NCBI RefSeq assembly: GCF_009905435.1
Contig: NZ_JAAAMT010000053.1
Span: 1 to 36,130, forward strand
Reading direction: 5' to 3'
Source of the DNA: Pseudomonas sp. R5(2019)
GTDB lineage: Bacteria; Pseudomonadota; Gammaproteobacteria; Pseudomonadales; Pseudomonadaceae
Length of the DNA stretch: 36,130 nt
The notes under the pieces are model-generated. The model made no database searches, was not told the DNA's origin, and saw only the letters and a program-made list of their open reading frames with translations. The position numbers and the translations under genes are program-made. Position 1 is the stretch's first letter; each line of letters opens with the position of its first letter. Below are positions 6,774 through 15,910 of the stretch, one piece after another.

Positions 6774-7814
6774 CTAGTCGCTAGATGTAGTTGTTTCACC
6801 TGCTACTGGTGCTTCTCTCCAGGCAATTCGCCTGTCATTCCGTAATGCGTCGTTGAGCTGGTTAAACAGCTGGCAGATCGGCCGGATCTCGTTGCTGGTG
6901 TAGACCCGATCGATCTTTTCGATATCGCCAAAGCCGGCGCTGTTTTCGGGAATGATCCCGGCCAGTGCCGGGTTCATCCGCCAGGCGGCGATCACATCGT
7001 TGCGGGTAATGTTCTTCACCTTTTCCAGTTCGTCTTTGGCCTGGAAGTCGCCCACCGGGATGATCTGAATGGCGTTTTCCTTGCCGTTGGGGATGTTGAC
7101 GAACATCGAACGGAAGTTACCCACACCCTTGCTGGAGCTGATCTGGGCACGCAGATTGTCCTCGTCCTCCTCGGTCAGATCCGGGTCGTTGGTGTAGAAG
7201 ATGTAGCCCGCGTGTGCGCCGTTGCTGTAGTAACGCCGGCGGAAAAGGGTGGCCGCTTCATTGAGCAGTAGCGCCTGCAGGCCGCCCAAGTAGTCCGGAA
7301 TGCCATATATGTTCTGCTCTACGTCGTAGTCCATGACGTGCTCGATCTCGTCCTGTTCGAAGTCCATAAACTTGTTGTCCGGCAGCAGCATTCTGAAACC
7401 GCCACCTACCTTGACCCGCATGTTGATTGCGGGAAGGTGCTGCAGCTCCAGGACTTGGCCGAAAGCGTTGGTATCCCGGTAGAAGTACGCTTCGCCAAAC
7501 ACCATGTAGTCCAGACCTGCGCGGCCCATGGTCTGAGCGCTGCAGCCGTCCGAAGGGATGAACTCACGCAGCAGCAAGTTGCGTTTGAACTTCGGAATGG
7601 CGCCGTGGTGCGCGTTGGCACGCAACAGTTTGGCCAGGCCCGTGCGTGACACTGGCGGCTTGTAGATCTCGCCGTCGTCGCTGGGAAACACCCCCACGTA
7701 CTCGCCGATGTTGCCACTGAGCACTTGTTCTGGTTCCCCGAAGGTGAACGTGCGCATTGGCTGTTGCTGACGTGGCTGCTGATTGACCTGGGGCTTTTTG
7801 CGTCGGTTGGGCAT
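6774..7814 (-). CDS. Q: Portal protein, P2 gpQ family
   Basis: A 346-residue protein, about the length of P2 gpQ. Characteristic stretches include TFTFGEPEQVL near the start, LLLREFIPSDG, GLDYMVFGEAYFYRD, YGIPDYLGGLQALLLNEAATLFRRRYY and the C-terminal WRMNPALAGIIPENSAGFGDI. Twelve copies form the ring at the capsid vertex through which DNA is packaged and ejected and to which the terminase docks. It is cotranscribed with the large terminase (terminase first), as in the P2 PQ operon. The upstream terminase frame runs 251 bases into this gene. Confidence 0.93.
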   Translation of the reverse strand: MPNRRKKPQVNQQPRQQQPMRTFTFGEPEQVLSGNIGEYVGVFPSDDGEIYKPPVSRTGLAKLLRANAHHGAIPKFKRNLLLREFIPSDGCSAQTMGRAGLDYMVFGEAYFYRDTNAFGQVLELQHLPAINMRVKVGGGFRMLLPDNKFMDFEQDEIEHVMDYDVEQNIYGIPDYLGGLQALLLNEAATLFRRRYYSNGAHAGYIFYTNDPDLTEEDEDNLRAQISSSKGVGNFRSMFVNIPNGKENAIQIIPVGDFQAKDELEKVKNITRNDVIAAWRMNPALAGIIPENSAGFGDIEKIDRVYTSNEIRPICQLFNQLNDALRNDRRIAWREAPVAGETTTSSD

Positions 7815-9612
7815 GGGTTCCGCTCGTGATGTAGCGGCTCCGGCGCCGCTTGTTCGTGTTCAAGGGTTCGTTGGCCAGGGCGTGCATGATTGCCCAGGCA
7901 ATATCGGCGTGGCCGGTGGCTTCGGTGCGCGAAGCGCTGTAGGTGATCTGGCCGCTGCCGGTGGTACCGCGCTTGATGGTCAGGAACGCCTGGGCAACAT
8001 CGGTCCAACCGGCATCCCACTCGATGCGGCTTCCCTGGATCGTGTCCTGCGCCTTGAGAACCAACGTGTTTTTCGTTTCCAGGCTGTAGTGAATCGATGT
8101 TGTCCGTGGGTAGAAGTCGCGCACCAGGTCGAACACCCCATACCCAATGCCGGTGGTATCGATGCCGATGTGCTGCACGTTGAAGCGCTCGGTGAGTTTC
8201 TTGACCTGCTCGGCCTGGTACTTGAACGATTGTCCCCGCCAGCTGTGCTTCTCCAGGATGCGGAACTTCGCTCCAGCTTCGAGTGGAGGGGCAATGACCA
8301 CGCAAGTGGCGTCATCGCGAGTGCGGCTGGGGTCGTAGCCGATCCAGACGGGGCTGTTGCCATAGGGGCGGTCATCGTCGGGCTTGTAGTCCTCCCACAA
8401 CGTCAGGTCGGAGTAGCAGCGCTCCAGGTCTTTCAGGCCGAACGCGCTCTGCGAACTGTCAATGAACTTGCAATAGAACAGCTGCTGGAACTTGTCCTCG
8501 TCGTATTCCAGCTGCAGCTGCTCGAGGTCGAACAGGTCGCAGCCCCCGTCGATGGCATCCTGGATGGTGATGGTCTTACGCCATTGGCCATCCGGACACA
8601 GCGCGCCCTGGGTGTACGCCGCTTCGACAGGCCAGGTGCCTCCGACCTTTTTGCCGCGCTTGCTGTTGCGAAACTCTTCGCCGGACCAGAACGGATAGGC
8701 CTGGTGTGACACCGCACTGGGTGTCGAGAAGTAGGTTTTGCGCCACTTCTTGTGGGTGCCCATGGCGCTGGCCACGGTGCTGAGCTTTTCGAAATCGCGG
8801 ATCCAGAAGTATTCGTCCACATAGACGTGGCCGTGGTAGCCCTGGGCGGTACTGCTGTTGGTGCTGAGGAAGCGCAGTTCGGCGCCGTTGCTGAGGGTTA
8901 TGGGGTTGCCGGTCAGCTCGATGCCAAACCACTGCTGGGCAAACTGGATGATGTAGCTGCGGAAAATCTCCGATTGCGAGCGGCTGGCCGACAGGAACAC
9001 CTGGTTGTCGCCGGTCAGCACCGCGTCCATGAAGGCTTCGCCGGCGAAATAGTAGGTCAGGCCGACCTGGCGACTTTTGAGGATGTTGCGGATCCGGCAG
9101 GTCAGCGGGTTTTGCTTGGCCGCGAACAGTTCCTGCTGATAGCGGTACATCTTGGAGATGAACTTATCCAGGAAGTCCACTTCGGTCAGGCCGCTGATAT
9201 CGTTCTTTGCCTTCTTTTCCCGCTTCTTGTCGCCATTGTCCCTACGACCGGAGCGCCCCCCACGTGAGCCCTGACGTCGCTCCTGGGGCTCTGCCGGTTC
9301 GTCTACGTTTGGGGCCAGCGATGGCTTGGCGGCTTGTTTAAGAAGCCGTTCGCGAATGGTGGTCAGCCGGTCCAGCTCGTTCAGATCGTCCTTGCTCAGG
9401 CTTGTGGTCTTGTCCAGGAGCAGGGTGATACGCCGGCCGATCGCGGTCAGCGGTTCTTCATCCGACAGCATGTCTTCCCAACCGCCCTGGCGAATCCAGT
9501 AGTAGACGATCCGGATGTTAGGCAGGTTGAGTTGCGCCTGAATTTCCTTCGCCTTGCAGCGGCGTAGAAACAGACGTTTAGCGGCTTCTTTTACTTCGGT
9601 TGAGTAGAGCAT
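7564..9612 (-). CDS. P: Terminase large (ATPase/nuclease) subunit, P2 gpP family
   Basis: A packaging motor of 682 residues as read; P2 gpP is about 590. The N-terminal HTH-like region is followed by a Walker A variant KSRQVGLTYYF (179-189) and Walker B with DE at 266-267 (HVYVDEYF). The nuclease domain shows IGYDPSRTRDD (D427), GIDTTGIG (D485) and TGHADIAWA (D570). The expected end is around residue 595-600, but no stop occurs there and the frame continues about 82 residues into the portal gene. That extension is Arg/Gln/Ala-rich and low complexity, so it is probably a run-on after loss of the original stop. An N-terminal charged linker (about 105-138) is rich in Arg, Lys and Gly. Confidence 0.9.
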   Translation of the reverse strand: MLYSTEVKEAAKRLFLRRCKAKEIQAQLNLPNIRIVYYWIRQGGWEDMLSDEEPLTAIGRRITLLLDKTTSLSKDDLNELDRLTTIRERLLKQAAKPSLAPNVDEPAEPQERRQGSRGGRSGRRDNGDKKREKKAKNDISGLTEVDFLDKFISKMYRYQQELFAAKQNPLTCRIRNILKSRQVGLTYYFAGEAFMDAVLTGDNQVFLSASRSQSEIFRSYIIQFAQQWFGIELTGNPITLSNGAELRFLSTNSSTAQGYHGHVYVDEYFWIRDFEKLSTVASAMGTHKKWRKTYFSTPSAVSHQAYPFWSGEEFRNSKRGKKVGGTWPVEAAYTQGALCPDGQWRKTITIQDAIDGGCDLFDLEQLQLEYDEDKFQQLFYCKFIDSSQSAFGLKDLERCYSDLTLWEDYKPDDDRPYGNSPVWIGYDPSRTRDDATCVVIAPPLEAGAKFRILEKHSWRGQSFKYQAEQVKKLTERFNVQHIGIDTTGIGYGVFDLVRDFYPRTTSIHYSLETKNTLVLKAQDTIQGSRIEWDAGWTDVAQAFLTIKRGTTGSGQITYSASRTEATGHADIAWAIMHALANEPLNTNKRRRSRYITSGTHAQPTQKAPGQSAATSATANAHVHLRGTRTSAQWQHRRVRGGVSQRRRRDLQAASVTHGPGQTVACQRAPRRHSEVQTQLAAA

Positions 9613-9775
9613 GGGCCGCAGTCTATGCGGCGAAAACGCCGGAAACGCGAGGTTAAATTCCTCGTTTATCCTCGATACTGGAAGCAGGGGAGGGGCAAAA
9701 GTTAACTGATTGTTGGGCTGTCCATGGCTCCCTATCGTGGCGGCTCAAATCACCGATTGAGCGCAGTTATCGCCC
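9613..9775. promoter_or_regulatory. Divergent late-gene intergenic region
   Basis: This 163-base gap separates the leftward terminase/portal operon from the rightward capsid operon, the P2 layout in which two Ogr-dependent late promoters face away from each other. The gap includes an AT-richer patch and the GAGG/CCTC inverted words around 9651-9666. I could not identify a TGT-N12-ACA type Ogr site or good sigma-70 boxes, so the promoter function is inferred from position. Confidence 0.45.
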
Positions 9776-10702
9776 ATGCCCCGTTCCCTTGTTTCGTTCT
9801 GGAAACGTGTCGCCACCAGCGGCACCACCGCTGATGGTCGCGAGATCCTTCCCCAGGAACTGCGCGACATCGCTGAGACCTACAAGCCGGGTAAATACAC
9901 CGCTGTGATCTGGTGTGACCACGAACGCTGGAATGGCTCCCACGGCACCGTATATGCCGTGCGTTTGGCTGAAGAGGGCGACGACCTGGAGCCGGGGCAG
10001 ATTGCTCTGGAAGCCCAGTTGAAGCCCAACGATCGCCTGCTGTACCTCAACGACCAGGGCCAGAAGCTTTTCACCAGCATCGAGATCACCCCGAACTTCG
10101 CTGGCAGTGGCAAAGCCTACCTGACCGGCCTGGCCGTGACCGACGAGCCGGCCAGCCTGGGAACCCAAGAACTCTACTTCTCGAAGAAAACCCACAAGGC
10201 CGCGTACTACGCCGCCTCCGTTGAGTTGGGTTCCCTGCGTGACGACCAGCCCCAGGGCGAGTTAAGCAAGCTGATCTCCGCGTTCACCGGGTTGTTCAAG
10301 CGCTTCGGCCTTGAAGAAAGCCCTACCGAAGTCCCCCCGCAAACCTCAACAGAGAGCAAACCCCCAATGGATGAAGCTACAGCTACGGCCTTGAAAGCCC
10401 TGCTGGCTCAACTGCTGATTGTCGCCGCTGGCATTCAGGCAGTGATTGAGCCCGTCGCTGACGAGGCTCCAGAGCCTGACGCCGAGCCGATCGATGACGT
10501 GCAAGCAGCCGTCGACGGCATTGTGACCACCGCCGAAGAGGAACGAGAGTTCAGCCGCAAAGGTGGTGCTACGAACAAGGCCCTGCTGGCCAGCATGACG
10601 GCCCTGCAGAAGCAATTCACCGCGCTGCAGAACACCACCAACGGTCGCCAGTTGCCGCGTAACCCCGGCCCGGTAGTCCCTGGCAAGAAGCGGGTGCTCT
10701 GA
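9776..10702 (+). CDS. O: Capsid scaffolding protein and maturation protease, P2 gpO family
   Basis: A 308-residue protein with an N-terminal serine protease domain and a C-terminal scaffold. D20, H49 (in WCDHERWNG) and S101 (FTSIEI) line up with the catalytic triad described for P2 gpO. The C-terminal half is acidic and Ala-rich, ending in a helical capsid-binding segment with ALLASMTALQKQF. It directs procapsid assembly, then cleaves itself and the capsid proteins. It is the first gene of the rightward structural operon, with the capsid gene starting one base after its stop. No strong ribosome site precedes the ATG. Confidence 0.92.
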   Translation: MPRSLVSFWKRVATSGTTADGREILPQELRDIAETYKPGKYTAVIWCDHERWNGSHGTVYAVRLAEEGDDLEPGQIALEAQLKPNDRLLYLNDQGQKLFTSIEITPNFAGSGKAYLTGLAVTDEPASLGTQELYFSKKTHKAAYYAASVELGSLRDDQPQGELSKLISAFTGLFKRFGLEESPTEVPPQTSTESKPPMDEATATALKALLAQLLIVAAGIQAVIEPVADEAPEPDAEPIDDVQAAVDGIVTTAEEEREFSRKGGATNKALLASMTALQKQFTALQNTTNGRQLPRNPGPVVPGKKRVL

Positions 10703-10703
10703 C

Positions 10704-11723
10704 ATGGCTCAGCCACTAAGCGCCAAGGGCGCCCAACAGTATGCCGACCTGCAGGACTCGATCGCCGAAACTTACGGTGTTGAAAGTGCCCGCCGCATGT
10801 TCAGCGTGGAGCCGACGATCGCTCAAGAGCTGAACGACGCGATCACCGCCAAGGCTGACTTCCTGGAGCGAATCAACGTCGTTCCGGTCAGTGAGATCAA
10901 GGGCGAAAAAGTGTTCAACGGTGTCAATGGCCCGGTCACTGGCCGGACCAACACCAAGACCACCGACCGCGAAGCCAAGGATGCGTCGGCACTGGAAAAC
11001 ACCACTTACGAGCTGGCGGATACCCAGTCGGACGTGGGCCTGCCGTACGCCAAGATCGACGCCTGGGCGAAGTTTCCGGACTTCAAGGATCGCTATTCCG
11101 CCGCTGTGCAGAAGCGTATCGCCCAGGACCGTATTGTTATCGGCTTCCACGGTACCAGTGCAGCAACCCAGACCGATCTGGTAGCAAACCCCAAGCTGCA
11201 GGACGTGAACAAGGGTTGGCTGCAGCAACTGCGCGAGCAGGCCCCGCAACAGGTGCTCAAGGAAGGCGCTGTCGTCGGCAAGGTAACCCTCGGTGTGGGT
11301 GGCGATTACGCCAACCTCGACGCCCTGGTGCACGACACCAAGCAGATGGTCGATGAAATCCTGCGCGAGGACGGTGATCTGGTCGCGATCATTGGCTCCG
11401 ACCTGTTGGCTGCTGATAAGGCCAAGCTGTACACCAAACAGGGCGACACCCCGACCGAGAAAGAGCGGATCGAGAACGCCCAGGTCATCGCGACCTACGG
11501 TGGTCTGCCGGCGTTCAGCGTGCCGAACTTCCCGGTCAACGCCGTGCTGGTCACCAGCTGGGACAACCTGTCGATCTATTTCCAGGAAACCAGCTGGCGT
11601 AAGCAGACGGTCGACAACCCGAAACGCTCCCGCGTCGAGGATTACAACAGCCGCAATGAAGGCTATGTGATCGAGCAGCTGGAAAAGATCGCCCTGACCG
11701 AGAACGTGGAGCTGGTGCCGTGA
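10704..11723 (+). CDS. N: Major capsid protein, P2 gpN family
   Basis: A 339-residue protein close in length to P2 gpN. Conserved-looking stretches include FSVEPTIAQELNDAI, FLERINVVPVSEIKGEKV, RIAQDRIVIGFHGTSAA, IIGSDLLAADKAKLY and the C-terminal SRVEDYNSRNEGYVIEQL. The fold expected for the family is HK97-like, forming the icosahedral shell after the scaffold protease trims the N terminus. It lies between scaffold and small terminase as in P2. Its last bases overlap the GTG start of the small terminase. Confidence 0.95.
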   Translation: MAQPLSAKGAQQYADLQDSIAETYGVESARRMFSVEPTIAQELNDAITAKADFLERINVVPVSEIKGEKVFNGVNGPVTGRTNTKTTDREAKDASALENTTYELADTQSDVGLPYAKIDAWAKFPDFKDRYSAAVQKRIAQDRIVIGFHGTSAATQTDLVANPKLQDVNKGWLQQLREQAPQQVLKEGAVVGKVTLGVGGDYANLDALVHDTKQMVDEILREDGDLVAIIGSDLLAADKAKLYTKQGDTPTEKERIENAQVIATYGGLPAFSVPNFPVNAVLVTSWDNLSIYFQETSWRKQTVDNPKRSRVEDYNSRNEGYVIEQLEKIALTENVELVP

Positions 11724-12439
11724 GCCTGGCCCTGGCGCACAAGCGCCGGACCCTGGCCATGGGCGTCGCAGCAGTAGCGGCTCTCTCCGTCGCTGCAGGC
11801 GTGGCGTACTCCCCGGCCGAGGCGCTGAGCAGCCCGGCCAATGCCCGCAAGCACCTGCTGCTGCAGGAAGCGGCGCTGGACCAGGACCTGGAGCGCCTGA
11901 GCGCCATCAAGGGCCTGGCCGGTCGCCAGTCACTCAAACGTGACGAGCTGCTGCCCAAGTACCAGGAGTACGTGCAGCGCTATTGCGAGTCGGGGCTGAA
12001 CTTTCCGAACCGCGTCCTGGTGCAGGTGATGGTCTGGCTGTTTGACACCGCCCAGTTCGAAGACGGCCTGGAGCTGGCCGACTATGCGATGGAGCAGGGT
12101 CAGATCATGCCGGAGCGCTTCAAGCGCGATATTCCGACTTTTGTGGCTGACGCGATGATCGAGTGGGCCATGGTCGAGTACCAAGCAAAGCGCAGCCCTG
12201 AACCCTACCTGTCCGATCTGTTGCCCCGTGTAGATGGTGAATGGCAGCTGACCGAACAGATCCCGGCCAAGTACCACAAGTTGATCGGCATCCGCGCCAT
12301 GGAGGCCAATGAGTGGGAAACCGCGCTCAAGCACTTTAAGCGCGCCATTGAGCTGTATCCGAAGGCCGGCGTGGATACCCGCATCGAAAACTGCCTGCGT
12401 GCACTGAAAAAACAACAGGCCAAACCGGCCACCGAATAA
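11720..12439 (+). CDS. M: Terminase small subunit, P2 gpM family
   Basis: A 239-residue protein that should recognise the phage cos site and present DNA to the large terminase. Typical features are the basic N terminus (ALAHKRRTLAMG), LPKYQEYVQRYCESGLNFPNRVLVQVMVWLFD, and a TPR-like C-terminal helix pair (EWETALKHFKRAIELYPKAGV). The start is a GTG overlapping the capsid stop as GTGA, so translation is coupled. The large subunit lies in the divergent operon, as in P2. Confidence 0.92.
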   Translation: MSLALAHKRRTLAMGVAAVAALSVAAGVAYSPAEALSSPANARKHLLLQEAALDQDLERLSAIKGLAGRQSLKRDELLPKYQEYVQRYCESGLNFPNRVLVQVMVWLFDTAQFEDGLELADYAMEQGQIMPERFKRDIPTFVADAMIEWAMVEYQAKRSPEPYLSDLLPRVDGEWQLTEQIPAKYHKLIGIRAMEANEWETALKHFKRAIELYPKAGVDTRIENCLRALKKQQAKPATE

Positions 12440-12537
12440 CTGACTACCCCCCCCGGCGAGAAACTGTGGATGTGAGCCAACCATTTATGGCCTGACCCAC
12501 TGAAACAGTTTTCCCGCCCCTATTCGAGTGCCCAGCA

Positions 12538-12999
12538 ATGAGCTTTTCCGGGAAACCCACCACCTTTGTGGAGCAGGCAATTGAGAATGACGGCTTCTGG
12601 CCGGACCTCTCCGTGTCCGAGTTCCAGAAGGGGTACCGCCTGCCGGCGGAATACCTGGTCGAGCTGCTGGGCGCTGATCTGAATACGGCCATGACTGAGG
12701 TCAACCAGGATCTAGCCAAACGCAAAGCCTACTGGCAATCGCTGGGCGTCTCCTCCGTGGAATCTGCAGACCTTACGGTGCTGCCGCTGCACAGATTTCA
12801 CGTAGCGACGTACAAGCGCGCCGTGTATTGCCGCGCCAAAGCCAGCCTGCTGCCCCAGTTCGCCACCGTCACCCGCCGGGAGATTGCCGAGAATACCGGC
12901 AAGGAAGAGCCCGAGCGCAAGGAAACCTTCCTGGCCTTCAGTCAGCAGGCCGTCCGTACGCTGCAGGGCCGTGGCCGCATCACGGCGGAGCTGCTATGA
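12538..12999 (+). CDS. L: Head completion/stabilisation protein, P2 gpL family
   Basis: A 153-residue protein beginning MSFSGKPTTFVEQAIEN and containing FWPDLSVSEFQKGYRLPAEY, characteristic of gpL-type head completion proteins. It closes the portal vertex after packaging and forms the head-tail connector. The stop overlaps the next start (ATGA). A 98-base gap with a run of eight Cs separates it from the small terminase; no promoter or terminator was recognised there. Confidence 0.9.
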   Translation: MSFSGKPTTFVEQAIENDGFWPDLSVSEFQKGYRLPAEYLVELLGADLNTAMTEVNQDLAKRKAYWQSLGVSSVESADLTVLPLHRFHVATYKRAVYCRAKASLLPQFATVTRREIAENTGKEEPERKETFLAFSQQAVRTLQGRGRITAELL

Positions 13000-13442
13000 A
13001 CAAGCTGCGCGCCCTTACCACCTTCCTGATCGAGCGCCAACTGGTACTGTCTGAGCAGCTCGACAGCTTCACCGATCAGGTCAACCTGGAGCTGATCTGG
13101 AAGCCGGACCTTGCCGGCCTGCACATGGGTGATATGCGCTATCGCGCCGTCATCATCATGGAGCGCTTCGCCGATCACCCCGGCCGCCTGATGGCATTGG
13201 TGGGCAGTTGGCTGGCCAGCCATGACCCCGATCGCGATGAGGATCTGGCCGCTCCGGCGTTCGCCATCGAGATGCTCGACCAAGACCTGTCCGACGTCGA
13301 AATCACCCTGGAATTCGTTGAACCGCAGTATCTCGCCGAAGATCCGGCCGGCGAGATCGAGGCGTTCGACACCACCTGGTCATTCATCCCGTTTGACCTC
13401 TGGGTCGCGGAGCAGGGCGAGGTGGCCACCCATGGCGCGTAG
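12996..13442 (+). CDS. R: Tail completion protein, P2 gpR-like
   Basis: A 148-residue acidic protein (MNKLRALTTFLIERQL at the start; WSFIPFDLWVAEQGE near the end) resembling P2 gpR. In P2 gpR caps the tail tube at the head-proximal end. The ATG at 12996 overlaps the gpL stop; the frame is open further upstream but that part is a shadow of gpL. Unlike P2, no holin or lysozyme genes lie between gpL and gpR here; they sit after the tail tube gene. Confidence 0.82.
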   Translation: MNKLRALTTFLIERQLVLSEQLDSFTDQVNLELIWKPDLAGLHMGDMRYRAVIIMERFADHPGRLMALVGSWLASHDPDRDEDLAAPAFAIEMLDQDLSDVEITLEFVEPQYLAEDPAGEIEAFDTTWSFIPFDLWVAEQGEVATHGA

Positions 13443-14112
13443 CACCTTTGACCTGGATGTGCGCGGCCAACTGGGCGTGCGCGAGCAACTGGCATTGCTC
13501 AGCCTGCCGCCGCGATTGCGCCGGCGGCTGCTGAACAACGTCAGCAAGCGCGTACGCACCATGAGCCGCCAGAACATCCGCAACCAGCAGAACCTGGACG
13601 GCTCGCCCTTCGAACCTCGCAAGAATCCGGAGAGGGGCAAGAAGAAGATGGAAGCGGGCCTGGGCAAGCTGCTGCAGGTCACCAGCGTGACGCCTGACCA
13701 GGCTGTCCTGGGTTGGCGCAATGCGCTGACCAGTTGGGTCGCTGCCCAGCAGCATAACGGCACCTCCGAACGCCGCACCGCTGCTCAGATGAAGCGCTGG
13801 AGCCGGGTGCCTGAAGGCCTGGCCGCTACCGAAAAGCAGGCCAAGCGCCTGCGTCGGTTGGGCTTCAAGGTGCGCCAAGCGGGCAAGAAGAGCCTGAGCC
13901 GGCCCCCGGTGGCCTGGATCCTGGAGCATGTGAACTACGCCCAGGCCGGCCTGCTGATCCGCATCCTCAGCGAAGAAAACTCCGAACCAACCGGCAAGCA
14001 AAGCTGGGAAATCACCCTGCCCAAACGCCAGTTCCTCGGCGCAAGCACCGAGCGCGACACCAGTCTGCTGCTCAACCAGGTGCTGCAACAAATCCTCAAC
14101 TCACCCCGCTAG
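13432..14112 (+). CDS. Tail completion / virion morphogenesis protein, P2 gpS-like
   Basis: A 226-residue basic protein (starting MARSTFDLDVRG) with the RLLNNVSKRVRTMSRQNIRNQ and LDGSPFEPRK stretches of the phage virion morphogenesis family that includes P2 gpS and Mu gpG. The ATG at 13432 overlaps the end of the gpR gene by 11 bases and has GAGGTG upstream; the longer frame is a shadow. P2 gpS is about 150 residues, so this is a longer variant. It would join tail to head together with gpR. Confidence 0.82.
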   Translation: MARSTFDLDVRGQLGVREQLALLSLPPRLRRRLLNNVSKRVRTMSRQNIRNQQNLDGSPFEPRKNPERGKKKMEAGLGKLLQVTSVTPDQAVLGWRNALTSWVAAQQHNGTSERRTAAQMKRWSRVPEGLAATEKQAKRLRRLGFKVRQAGKKSLSRPPVAWILEHVNYAQAGLLIRILSEENSEPTGKQSWEITLPKRQFLGASTERDTSLLLNQVLQQILNSPR

Positions 14113-14123
14113 CGAGGCACTGC

Positions 14124-15239
14124 ATGGCACTCGGCAAAGTCAGCGTCAACAATCTCAACCTCGGCCAGGGTGCCGTAACCGAGATCGAGCGCTATTTCCT
14201 CTTCATCGGGCCAGGCGCCAAAAGCGTCGGCCAGCTCATTCCGCTGAACACCCAGAGCGACCTTGCCGTCCAGCTGGGCATTCCAGACAGCAGCCTGAAA
14301 ACCCAGGTCACCGCTGCCCGTGCCAATGGTGGCGACCGCTGGGCCTGCCTGGCAGCGCCGATCGCGGCCGATGGCAACTGGCAAGACGCACTGACCCTCG
14401 CGCAGCAGCAAGGCTATTCGGTGGAGGCGATCGTCATCACCAAACCGGTGACCGCCGGCGCCGAGCTGACTGCCATGCACGACGCGGCCATTGCGCTGAA
14501 CAACACCTACGGCCGGCGTGCCTTTGTGATCGCAGCCACGGCCGGCATCCAGCTGGTGCAGACCTGGGCGCAGTACCTGGCTGAGCAACGCCAGATCACC
14601 GACAGCATCGCGGCACCGCGTGTGTGTGTCGTGCCGCTGCTGCACGGTAACGACCAGGGCGTGCTGGCCGGCCGCCTGGCCAACGCGGCCGTCAGCATTG
14701 CCGACAGCCCCATGCGGGTGGCCACCGGTGCGGTGCTCGGCCTGGGCGCCGTTCCGGTCGACTCCGAATCGATCCCGCTGCCCTCGGCGATCCGTGCCGA
14801 GCTGGACACTGCACGCTTTTCGGTCACCCAGACCTATTCGGACTACCCCGGCGTGTTCTGGGCCGACGCCAACATGCTCGATGCCCCGGGCAGCGACTAC
14901 CAGGTGGTCGAGTACCTGCGCCTGGCCGACAAGGCGGCGCGAAAGGTGCGGATCCTGCTGATCCAGCGGGTGGGTGATCGCCGCCTGAACAACACCGCCA
15001 ACAGCATGGCCGCCAACACCAACGCGCTGATGGCACCACTGCGGGCCATGGCCAAGTCGGTGACTTTCGCAGGCCAGCAGTTCCCCGGCGAGATCCAGCC
15101 ACCCAAGGACGGCGACATTGTCCTGGTCTGGCAGAGCAAGACCAAGATCGAGGCCTACATCACGCTGCGACCGCACAACTGCCCCAAGGATCTGACGGCC
15201 AACATCGCCCTCGACCTTTCCACCGACGATTCGGAGTAA
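14124..15239 (+). CDS. Tail sheath protein, DUF2586 / HP1 type
   Basis: A 371-residue protein that fits the DUF2586 family of HP1-like phages, by size, position and C-terminal half (YSDYPGVFWADANMLDAPGSDYQ; EYLRLADKAARKVRILLIQRVGDRRLNNTANS). The middle contains a long helical/alanine-rich region. It should polymerise around the tail tube and contract on infection. GAGG lies just before the ATG. It is followed 6 bases later by the tube gene, the usual sheath-tube pair. Confidence 0.85.
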   Translation: MALGKVSVNNLNLGQGAVTEIERYFLFIGPGAKSVGQLIPLNTQSDLAVQLGIPDSSLKTQVTAARANGGDRWACLAAPIAADGNWQDALTLAQQQGYSVEAIVITKPVTAGAELTAMHDAAIALNNTYGRRAFVIAATAGIQLVQTWAQYLAEQRQITDSIAAPRVCVVPLLHGNDQGVLAGRLANAAVSIADSPMRVATGAVLGLGAVPVDSESIPLPSAIRAELDTARFSVTQTYSDYPGVFWADANMLDAPGSDYQVVEYLRLADKAARKVRILLIQRVGDRRLNNTANSMAANTNALMAPLRAMAKSVTFAGQQFPGEIQPPKDGDIVLVWQSKTKIEAYITLRPHNCPKDLTANIALDLSTDDSE

Positions 15240-15245
15240 TCCCGC

Positions 15246-15698
15246 ATGTCTGCACGCATTGGCGGCAAAAACTTCGACGTGAACCTGGGCGACAGCTTGA
15301 TTCACGTTCAAACCTGCACCCTGGATATCACCGACAACACCGCCGTGGCGCAATCGCGAGGTGTGCCCAATGGGCACGTGGACGGCGACGTCGCCGCCGG
15401 CGGCGAGATGGAATTCGACACCACCAACTTCAACCTGCTGATCGACGCTGCGCGCACTGCCGGCAGTTTCCGGGCGCTGGGGACGTTCGACATGGTGTTC
15501 TTCGCCAAGACCCCGGTGGATGAACTGCGTGTGGAGGCTTTCGGCTGCAAGTTGCGCGTATCGAGCCTGCTCAACATCGACTCCAAAGGTGGGGAGACGT
15601 CCAAGCACAAGGTGCCGTTCGACGTCACCAGCCCGGACTTCGTCCACATCAATGGCGTGCCTTATCTCGACTCTACCGAGACTGAGGGGCTGAGCTGA
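15246..15698 (+). CDS. Tail tube protein, DUF2597-like
   Basis: A 150-residue beta-rich protein with MSARIGGKNFDVNLGDSLIH at the start and EMEFDTTNFNLLIDAARTAG in the middle, matching the DUF2597 family found after the sheath in HP1-like phages. It should stack as hexameric rings to form the inner tail tube. A good GGAG site precedes the ATG. Its TGA shares a base with the next ATG. Confidence 0.82.
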   Translation: MSARIGGKNFDVNLGDSLIHVQTCTLDITDNTAVAQSRGVPNGHVDGDVAAGGEMEFDTTNFNLLIDAARTAGSFRALGTFDMVFFAKTPVDELRVEAFGCKLRVSSLLNIDSKGGETSKHKVPFDVTSPDFVHINGVPYLDSTETEGLS

Positions 15699-15910
15699 TG
15701 ACGGACTGGCTTGACCGTGCCAAGGCGATCGAGGAGCTGGAGCGCGAGCGCGTGATTGAAGCCCAACGCGCCCAGCTGCGCCCGGCAGGGCCAAGCCGCG
15801 TCCTTTGCCTGGATTGCGATGAACTAATCCCACAAGAGCGCCAGGCGCTCGGCGGTATGACCCGCTGTGTGCCGTGCCAGACCCTTGCCGAAGCAGGACA
15901 ACGTCGATGA
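15698..15910 (+). CDS. TraR/DksA-type zinc-finger protein
   Basis: A 70-residue protein with an N-terminal charged helix and a zinc finger formed by C37, C40, C57 and C60 (CLDC...CVPC). This is the layout of TraR, the short DksA homologue that enters the RNA polymerase secondary channel and alters promoter activity without ppGpp. Such genes are common between tail and lysis genes in HP1/P2-like phages. It overlaps its neighbours at both ends (TGATG and ATGA), so it is translated with the late genes. Confidence 0.85.
   Translation: MTDWLDRAKAIEELERERVIEAQRAQLRPAGPSRVLCLDCDELIPQERQALGGMTRCVPCQTLAEAGQRR

Noticed and set aside
9613..9775. Ogr-dependent late promoters
   Set aside because: The position is right, but no TGT-N12-ACA dyad or good promoter boxes were found, so no specific site is claimed.
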